From Phallusia mammillata (taxonomy: Eukaryota; Chordata; Ascidiacea; Phlebobranchia; Ascidiidae): 64,000 nucleotides of DNA. Shown piece after piece: positions 56,554 to 64,000 of the stretch. The stretch covers positions 1 through 64,000 of the forward strand of contig QLIY01000828.1 of NCBI GenBank assembly GCA_003260075.1, in the 5' to 3' direction. Position 1 is the stretch's first letter, and the number at the start of each line of letters is the position of its first letter. The notes under the pieces were generated by a model. That model made no database searches and was not told the origin of the DNA. It worked only from the letters and a program-made list of their open reading frames with translations. The position numbers and the translations under genes were made by a program.

Positions 56554-59500
56554 AAAAGGACAAAGTTTTTAAGAAAAATTAGCTATTGCTGCATAAGAGT
56601 TGTTTTGTTCATAGGGTGCATGCTGACTTCATTGACAATTGTATAGCTCTGCGTAGACTAGCCAATTCTCAACTGTTTGTTTTTAATACCAGTGCATGTT
56701 GAGTTGCATTATGTTTACGTGTATTAAAATAATTAATAATCATTGAAATAAATCTGTTTTGGTGTCCGTAAGGAGAACATAAATTCTGCGTAATCTTTGC
56801 TTTAACAAAAGAAAGTTTAGTGTCACTATAAATAGGAGTTTGTGGCTTTGTAGCTGGTCACGCCTGAATGATGAGCAATGAAGCGTGTACTTGCCTTGGT
56901 TTGTAGTACCAGCCTGTGTGTGTAGTGTAGTATCCTTATTAGCAAAGCGCCGTGATCGATTGTCATTCAGTGAAACGTTATTTGGCCTTTTAAGATTTCA
57001 AGTGTACAGTATGGACAAGTCAAGTCCAAGCCAGTAGGCTGTGTCAATGTAGGGTTGACTGTGTCAGGAAGCAACTGGCACGTGAGTGGTTGCAACAGAG
57101 GTTACGCGTGGACACAATGAAAGGTCATGCGCCGAGAAGACGTAGTTTAAGATCCGCTACAACCAAACACTTGGTAAGTCCATAATGAGAGTACTTAGTT
57201 CAAGTGAGAAACATTTTTCTCAGGTCAGGCTTTATACGGGTAAATGCTAGGGCAGTGGTTCCCAATCGGTGAGGGATTCCTCCCAAGAAAGGGATCATAA
57301 ACTTAGGGGAGGAATTTACTTTAATTTTTACATGTGGTCTGTAAATGACAATTAGGCTTTGGAAATAAAACCTGTGAAGTTGATAAAAGACCCAATGATC
57401 TTATATGGTTAAGCTGAGCATCTCCTATGCAGTATATTGGGGAGGAATGAAAATGTTTTCAATTGGGTAGGAATTCTTTAAAAAAGGTTGAGAACCACTG
57501 TGCTAGGTCATAGCCTGGTTTGTAATTACAAACACTGTAGTGAATAGCAACGTGAAATAGCTCTACGCCGAAACATGGACCTAGCGTGCTATTGGTTTAC
57601 TGTAGTGATAAATTATTAATTTTTACTCGTATTGCTTTTGATAACTATTTTATTTCGCGACACATCTATTAGTTTCGTTATGTTAAATGAACATCAAACG
57701 CTAGATATGTCAAGAGCACAAAGGACTTAACATTACTAAATATAAGTACAACACTTAAATCGATTGGCAAAACAATAAATGCGTTCTTTCAGTCGTCACA
57801 CATAAGTACGTTACGAAACCTGACCAACATGTTCACCAAAACTGAGTTTCTTTACAAATGATTTTCATCGATTATTTTCCGAATTTGAGTGATTTTTTTG
57901 TTGATGCTATGTTAAAATACTTGTGCATTGCAGCGAAACCCCCCCCCCGACTTAACATTACTAAATATAAGTACAACACTTAAATCGATTGGCAAACCAA
58001 TAAATGCGTTCTTTCAGCCGCCACACATGACCAAAATGCTGACCTGTACTGAGTTTCTTTTCAAACGATTTTCATCGATTATTTTCCGAATTTGAGTAAT
58101 TTTTTGTTGATGCTGTGTTAAAATACTTGTGCATTGCAGCGAATTCTCGGAAAAAACATATTTTAAACATTCCATAAGTTTTGTATGTGACCTATGGTCC
58201 GTTAATAAAACATAGCTGCCACTTTTTACCATTGTGCTCGATTAGCCGACTACAATTACTGACATTTAAGCGGCTGATGTATGGGACGCTGACCTAAGCC
58301 CACGATTAGCATGCCAATCACTCAACCGACTTATTCTTTGTTGTCACCGCGGTCTGATCGATCGACGGTTTCGACGTTAATCGTCCAAAAATAAGACTTC
58401 GATTTTGCATTGCGCTCTTATTGCAATCAATTTGCAACCCTGTGGTTCCCAACGTTTTTCGACGAATTCCTTGGTTAACAATTCAAAACATTTCCATTCC
58501 TCCCTAAAATACCACATAGGAGTTGCTATACCATACAAAGATCATTTAAAAAAATGAGTATTTTATAAACTTCACAGGTTATATTCTAAGTGTCCATTTA
58601 CAAAACACATGTAAATTTTAAAGTTAAATACTCTCCTTAAGATTTAAAACTCCTCCCTTGGGAGAAATTCTTTCCCGGTTGGTTACAAATGCCACGGCTA
58701 CGGTTGCTAGCCATTTTGCGTGGCAAAGAACTCGGCCTGCCTAAACTGTAAATATTTTTGTGACTTGAAATTTTACACGTTTTTTTATCTGTGTAGTTGC
58801 AAAAGAAGCTTGAGACCTACCATCGCCGCTTGAGGGAGCTGGAGAGTAACGGAGGAGGCAGACAAGGAAGGTTGCGGGATGTTGGTGCAAATCTGCGTGA
58901 CTTTTCCGGTGGCGTAGTAGACAGCGTCAAGCAAGTAAAACAGGTGTGTATATGCAATCATATCATATATATCCAGCTCATTTTCAGCGCTATTGAAATA
59001 ACAGTGTTCTAAAAATTGCATACTTTAATGGTAGATCTACTAACACAAGAACTCACAGTACTCACAGTAAAGAGCGCAGTTATTTAAATTAACAGTGAGA
59101 CGGATTAGGAATTAAATTTGTTTCCCCCCCCCCCTCATATCATATATATCCAGCTCATTTTCAGCGCTATTGAAATAACAGTATTCTAAAAATTGCATAC
59201 TTTAATAGTAGATCTACTAACACAAGAACTCACAGTACTCACCGTAAAGAGCGCAGTTATTTAAATTAACAGTGAGATGGATTAGGAATTAAATTTGTTT
59301 TACTACCTAGTGCAGTGGTTCACAACCTTTTTGTAGTCACGGACCCCTTTTATAAATTTTATGCGCCTGCGGACTCCCAACACAATTTACCGGAAGTCTT
59401 TCTATGTGTTTTGTTTTTTGCATTATACATTTTTGGCAGCATTTTAATCAACCTTCACAGTCCCTAAATTTAAATGATGTTCCGTACTGTAGAAGTCAAC

Positions 59501-59587
59501 GCACACAGAGATAATTTTTCTAGTGTACAAAACTTGAAACAAACACTATAAATTCCATTGTTCATGTGTGTTGTGAGGGTCACAATG

Positions 59588-59666
<79 letters not shown>

Positions 59667-62600
59667 ACCCCTTGGGGGTCCGCGAACCCCAGGTTGGGAA
59701 CCACTGACCTAGTGTGAGTGCTTGTGTTAGTAGCTCCACCATTTTTGATGGGCAATTGGAAAAAATACATTTGTAAGCCTAAATGTTATTAATGCACAAA
59801 GCATGATGTCCAACACGAGTTGATGCTTTTTAATTGTGGGGATTAGAATTTTTGTCCGAAGTTGAAAATATATGTATTGTTCAATTCCTGATTTTTTTGC
59901 ATTTTTATGTCCTAATTGTACTAATAATTTTGACAAGCAAAATGCCGCCCAACACAAATTTTCGTGCGAAGTTGAAAACACACATTTTGTTTGATTTCCC
60001 CCCCCCCCTTTTTAATTGTGGGGATTAGAATTTTTGTCCGAAGTTGAAAATATATATATTGTTCAATTCCTGATTTTTTTGCATTTTTATGCCCTAATTG
60101 TACTAATAATTTTGATAAGCAAAATGCCGCCCAACACACATTTTCGTGCGAAGTTGAAAACACACATTTTGTTTGATTCTTGAATTTTCTTAAATACTCT
60201 TATGCCCTGTCAACTAACGTTATTGGTGAACACAAAACACCGCCCTAATTTGAGTTGATATCTTGCAGGCAACGCAGAATGCAGCGGGAGCGATTGTTTC
60301 CAAGCCTAAGGGATTGGCAACAAAATTGAAAAATAAATTTGGGAGCGTGGATAATTTAAATTCTCTGCCATATGAAGATTCCAACGACGGTAAGACCAAA
60401 AACGGTTTGACTTTCGATTGATATACAGTTGGTTTTGTACGAAAAGGCGATTTAAGTCTAAACAGGTGTAAACGTTTTTTTGGGGAGTAACAAACATCAT
60501 TGACAAAACTTTGGATAAGTCTTTTAAAGGGGTCCACGGCCCAGTACCAGTCCGCGAGAAGTTCGTTACTGAGCCGTATAATTTTTCAGGTTAAGTCCTT
60601 TAAAACATTTTGCCCATGTATCCTGGGAATGATAAATTAATTAAGGCGTTTTCATTGCTAAATATTTGTAGTTTTTTAAAGTCCGGTCCGCGATAAAATT
60701 TCAGTTTCAAAAACGGTCAGCATTGCAAAAAAGGTTGCCGACTCCTGCTTCTAAACTTTTAAATGATCCTTTGAAGTGTTTCTGCATTCGGGTCCCGGTA
60801 AGACTCCTGTCGTGGGTTTGAATCCTACCGCATGCTACATTTTACTAACCTACGCCTTGCCATGTGGGAATGCTTGGTGTCCGGTCGATGTGGTATTACG
60901 CCTTCAACTATAAAACAAAGCTTATATTTGAAAATGCAAAGCCTCACTGAAACTATCAACTTTTTTTCAGAATTTGGGGTAAGTAATGATGAAGTCAGCT
61001 CGACATCTGGATCTATAGACTTCCCTGGCACATCGGCCTATGACGAACTGCCCCCCCCCCATTTGGGGTAAGTAATGATGAAGTCAGCTCGACATCTGGA
61101 TCTATAGATTTCCCTGGCACATCGGCTTATGAAGAACTACCCAATCAACATTCGTCCGTCCATTCTGGTCCAGAGAGTCCTGAAAATGGAATTCAGGGAC
61201 AAAAATCCCAAACCCAACAGCTTCATGCGCTTGCTGAGCAACTTATGACTTTGCAATCAGAGCTAGAGGTGGGAATAATGAACATCTGATGATAAGATTG
61301 TCCTAGCGTAATGTCCTGAACTTATCGGTTAAGATGAACATAAATTCACAACTGGGTCAAACCTGAAGCGCCTTTGCAGACCAGCATTCGCGGCACACTC
61401 ATATATAAATCACAGTCCCCCCACTAATCGTGTTGTTACAAGAAACTGAAACTAAGATTTTCAAGAGCCACGCATAGGTTTCGGACCTTGCTTTATATTC
61501 TAATTTTATTAAGTTTCAAAAAAATATGTAAGGACCTGTTCTCAGTTTATCAACATAATTTGCAAAGTCCAGCAGTACGTTTATAGTGTGACTTTTGTAT
61601 TTACAATTTTTTTTTTGAAAATTTTTGGTCAGGCAATCCAACGATCACGTTCCCAGTTTGAATCGAGCTGGGACTTGTGGAAAAATCAGGCCAATGATGA
61701 AATAACATTTTTGACAGACGCACTGAGGGAGGAAAGACACAGGTAGGCAAAACAACGGAAGAATTTTGCGCACTTCTGTACCGGGAATATTTCATAGATT
61801 TGTCCCATTCATGTTTGTATCCAATATAGTTTTTTACCATTATGAAGGCCAAAATCTGTCCAAGATATATAAGCTGTTGCTGCCAGTAATAATATCAACT
61901 TTAAAGAACTCTTTGTTGCGCTGTGACGTGCTTGCGTTTAATTCTTTTTTTACCATTGTTTATCGTGCACTGTACTACGCAAATTCATTGTTATTTACCG
62001 TAACCAAGGCGACCTGTATTGGACGTCAAAACGTCGGTGCAAAAATGCAATTACCAAGTAGAGCTCTGTAAAGTTGATGTCCAAGATATGAAGTGTGTTT
62101 TTCGTTTTCAATGTGCTCGCTACGACTACAAAATTATATGATTCAACGGGTTTAGTTTAAATCTGCTACCTCATTAAGGACCATTTTCAGAAGAGGGATC
62201 ATTCATTTTTGCTTGCAGAAACACCTGTACCCCCCCCCCTATGAAGTGTGTTTTTCGTTTTCAATGTGCTCGCTACGACTACAAAATGATATGATTCAAC
62301 GGGTTTAATTTAAATCTGCTACCTTATTAAGGACCATTTTCAGAAGAGGGATCGTTCATTTTTGCTTGCAGAAACACCTGTGTTGTAAAATGGCAAAAAG
62401 ATAACGACCCAAGTGATTTTAGGTCTCTAAAGTATATCTTGTGATTACAACAAATACAGCATGTGAATATGTGTGTATCAATTGCAATGTTTCCCCAAAA
62501 AATAGTTAAATTGATGTGATTCCGTTGAACTCCGCTACATTTACAAACCCAAATTATAACAGATACGAGAGATTAGAAGTTCAGCTGAACGATTTGACGG

Positions 62601-63885
62601 AACGGCACCAGCACGAAGTTTCATCCCTCAAACAGGACTTGACCAGCATGGAGGAGAAAGTCGAGTATCATGCTCGTGAAAGAGAAAGAGATATGCAGGT
62701 CGGTACATTACACCTGTGCCGTTGTTTGGAGTAAATAAAAACAAAACTTTGACTTTTAAAAAGGTTGTTAGTTGATAGCGTATGCCCTAAAACTTTCCGA
62801 ACATCGGTGTCGCAAACTAGTCATGCAGGTCAGATATCCTAACTGTGCTTATTTGTGTTAAACGCTGTCTATTGGCACACCAAGAACTGTCGAGATGTTT
62901 TTTTGTAATCTTCTCAAAATCGAATGCCCTTGTTTAAAATGCACACCACAGCACCCCAAAACCACAGGTTACTGTAGGTCAAACGTAGCGTCATTACAGC
63001 GACCAGACGCACTGTTATGTCATAAGATGTGTAGGTTTCAATGCACTATACAAGTTGATCTGTGGCAATCGGAATTTCGATATTTGGTGCTCGGTGCTCG
63101 TAAAATAAAACAGTTTAAGGCCGTAATATGGTAGGCGAAAGTTTAAACGAAGCCAAAATTACCATACGTGTGTCATCGAAAGCCTTATTTTAAGTGGCCC
63201 TGGGGAATCTCATTGGTTAAATTAAACGAAGTCATTAACTCACTCAGTCGGAAAAAAAATAAATCAAAAATGATCCATTCAATACCACGCTGGATTCATA
63301 GTATGCTTAACGCTTTGAAGCGCTTCTCATCGACATGGTACCAAAACAGGAAAATCTAGTAACAAAATAACTCAAATCAGACAAAATTTGCTAAATACCG
63401 TTAGGTGACACAAAGAGAGTTTTCGAATATTTCAAAAAAACTCAAGGTTAAGTTTATTTTGGTTGGGATAAAGTTTTGTAATAAAAATTACACTATAAGT
63501 TTCTTTAATTTAGTTCTTAACCCAATCCTTGTTTAACTGCTAATTTAAATAATTTTGCTCTTTACGCCACCTATCTGTATTTACCAAACTTTGTCTGATC
63601 CAAAGAGCAGTGCCGTAAAAAATAAACAAGCGCATAAAAGTTACCACCATGTGACATACACTAAATATTAATTTACATCACTAGGAGGCGATAGAGAACT
63701 GCCAGACGCGTTTAGCGAAGATGGAACTGCAGCAACAGCAACTTGTGGCAGTGGAAGGTTTGGAAAATGCCAACGCCCGTGCTTTGTTAGGCAAACTTAT
63801 CAATCTACTTCTGTCGGTGCTAGCCGTTGTACTTGTATTTGTTTCAACTATATCTGGTCTGATCACTCCACTGATGCGATCACCG
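48152..63885 (+). CDS. TMCC: TMCC-family transmembrane and coiled-coil protein (3' end outside window)
   Basis: Core exons: 52766-52886, 53737-53869, 55391-55538, 58797-58943, 60269-60389, 60971-61268 (contains a duplicated stretch), 61633-61742, 62563-62698 and 63685-63885, all phase-consistent, continuing past the window. The TMCC signature is clear: [76 protein letters not shown], a long coiled coil ([20 protein letters not shown]) and a first membrane helix ([20 protein letters not shown]). Family members are ER membrane proteins; fly Dementin and vertebrate TMCC1-3 belong here. A second helix should follow beyond 64000. Three alternative 5' parts, all ending in phase 0, are listed separately. 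The gene spans at least 12 kb. Confidence 0.9.
49472..51249. other. Intron or promoter region between TMCC 5' parts
   Basis: No recognised exon or repeat. The last part must hold the 5' UTR and promoter of the transcript starting at the 51250 ATG, if that exon is first. Confidence 0.45.
51250..52059 (+). other. Long alternative first coding exon of TMCC
   Basis: 270 codons from the ATG at 51250 ([20 protein letters not shown]) to a phase 0 donor after EAEFQWRNM. The product is acidic at first, then Ser/Pro-rich with repeated S-P sites ([27 protein letters not shown]), consistent with a disordered phosphorylated N-terminus. The next exon, 52766, starts in phase 0. No upstream acceptor is needed. 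Confidence 0.72.
53218..53521 (+). repeat. Direct duplication around ten C in a TMCC intron
   Basis: 53218-53366 and 53377-53521 are copies. Both contain AAAAATCGGGTCGGGTTCGG, a word typical of the dispersed GGCCCGA repeats. Confidence 0.7.
53870..55390. other. TMCC intron without further features
   Basis: About 1.5 kb of AT-rich intron. I see no exon, RNA gene or defined repeat. Confidence 0.5.
56511..56552 (+). repeat. 42-C run
   Basis: A pure C run in a TMCC intron. The flanks share only a short imperfect similarity (GTTGGTTATAGAGCGCATG against GTTCATAGGGTGCATG), so a sized gap is likelier than an overlap. Confidence 0.65.
57117..57173 (+). other. Possible short alternative first exon of TMCC
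   Basis: ATG opens 19 codons, [19 protein letters not shown], ending at a strong GTAAGT donor in phase 0. The next core exon, 58797, starts in phase 0 with [11 protein letters not shown]. This would make a short isoform lacking the first coiled-coil exons. It rests on phase and donor quality only. Confidence 0.5.
57253..57500. mobile_element. Non-autonomous hAT element (CAGTGGTTCCC ends), 8-bp TSD
   Basis: Ends CAGTGGTTCCCAATC and GGTTGAGAACCACTG. The TSD is TGCTAGGG (57245-57252) and TGCTAGGT (57501-57508), 7 of 8. Decayed relatives lie at 58437-58690 and at 1-103, where the right end GGTTGGGAACCACTG is visible at the window start. Confidence 0.83.
57721..58142 (+). repeat. Direct duplication around ten C
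   Basis: 57721-57938 and 57949-58142 are copies. The left copy has about 20 extra bases (AAGTACGTTACGAAACC region). Confidence 0.7.
58953..59300 (+). repeat. Direct duplication around 11 C
   Basis: 58953-59123 and 59135-59300 are near-identical intron copies directly downstream of TMCC exon 58797-58943. Confidence 0.7.
59313..59706. mobile_element. Non-autonomous hAT element with perfect TSD, interrupted by 76 C
   Basis: Ends CAGTGGTTCACAACC and GGTTGGGAACCACTG. The TSD ACCTAGTG is exact at 59305-59312 and 59707-59714. The interior has a 76-C run at 59589-59664, probably a gap across the element middle. Confidence 0.88.
59830..60175 (+). repeat. Direct duplication around 11 C
   Basis: 59830-59997 and 60009-60175 are near-identical copies in a TMCC intron. 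Confidence 0.7.
60470..60750. mobile_element. Possible decayed hAT-like element
   Basis: The right end AAGGTTGCCGACTCCTG resembles hAT ends seen elsewhere here. The interior has GGTCCACGGCCCAGTACCAG and CCGGTCCGCGATAAAATTTC. No left end or TSD found. Confidence 0.3.
60795..60900 (+). repeat. tRNA-derived SINE fragment
   Basis: GGGTTTGAATCCTACCG (B-box-like) is followed by TACGCCTTGCCATGTGGGAA and TGCTTGGTGTCC, matching the tail of the SINE at 19520-19560. Confidence 0.55.
60972..61130 (+). repeat. Duplication inside a TMCC coding exon
   Basis: 60972-61050 and 61061-61130 both encode [20 protein letters not shown]; the left copy stops at ten C and the right copy continues the exon. The true exon is probably the AA at 60971-60972 joined to the right copy, which keeps phase 0 at 61268. 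Confidence 0.75.
62089..62380 (+). repeat. Direct duplication around ten C
   Basis: 62089-62229 and 62240-62380 are near-identical copies in a TMCC intron. Confidence 0.7.
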
Positions 63886-64000
63886 GTAAGTTTCGTTAGT
63901 TATCATTTGTACACATTTAAGAGGAAAAGCAACCTTTTTACAAAGCGATTGATTTACTAGGATTTGAAATCTTTCTGAATGTGGAATCAGTTTGTGTGTT

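Larger units (their letters stand above)
55539..58796. other. TMCC intron with an internal candidate promoter
   Basis: It holds a 42-C run (56511-56552), a tRNA-like stretch near 56155-56240, the candidate short first exon (57117-57173), a hAT element (57253-57500), a duplication (57721-58142) and a decayed hAT-like stretch near 58440-58690. Confidence 0.5.

Overview
The window is animal nuclear DNA and most likely comes from an ascidian tunicate. It is AT-rich, genes have many short exons (about 45 to 460 bases) with GT-AG introns, and the genes are chordate-type: a thioester complement protein, an SRCR/LDLa/PAN/trypsin mosaic protease and a TMCC protein. Non-autonomous hAT elements and tRNA-derived SINEs lie in introns and spacers. 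I assigned the organism from this content, not from any database comparison.

Layout: (1) 1119-18728, plus strand: a near-complete C3-like complement gene of about 39 exons and about 1,650 codons, with a GCGEQN thioester site, an RRKRQ chain-processing site and a C-terminal C345C domain. (2) 18729-22407: spacer with a SINE split by a hAT element. (3) 22408-24146, plus: a 222-residue single-pass membrane protein with an EGF-like cysteine pattern, not recognised. (4) 25104-28360, plus: a one-CUB-domain transmembrane protein with PPxY motifs in its tail. (5) 29530-30982, plus: a small sulfotransferase-like P-loop protein with a C-terminal hydrophobic anchor. (6) 40424-31075, minus: a secreted mosaic serine protease (SRCR, LDLa, LDLa, PAN, LDLa, SRCR, Thr-rich stalk, trypsin) with an intact catalytic triad. 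(7) 45138-42151, minus: an unrecognised basic protein of 366 residues. (8) 48152 to beyond 64000, plus: a TMCC-family coiled-coil membrane protein with at least three possible 5' ends.

A C3-like protein, a CUB receptor-like protein and an SRCR/LDLa/PAN protease lie within 40 kb. All three could act in extracellular innate immunity, but nothing in the sequence proves that they work together.

The strongest unexplained structure is at assembly scale. About 37 runs of 10 or more C interrupt the sequence. All are C on the given strand and I saw no G run of that length. Most short runs (10-12 C) sit between two near-identical copies of the flanking 70-450 bases. Two single n positions have the same flanking duplication. 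Several runs cut coding exons, delete splice sites or shift the frame. I read most of them as assembly gaps between overlapping, probably allelic, contig ends that were filled with C. The apparent exon duplications here should therefore not be taken as biology until checked with reads. At least one short C tract (5730 and 6347) is present in both copies and may be real.
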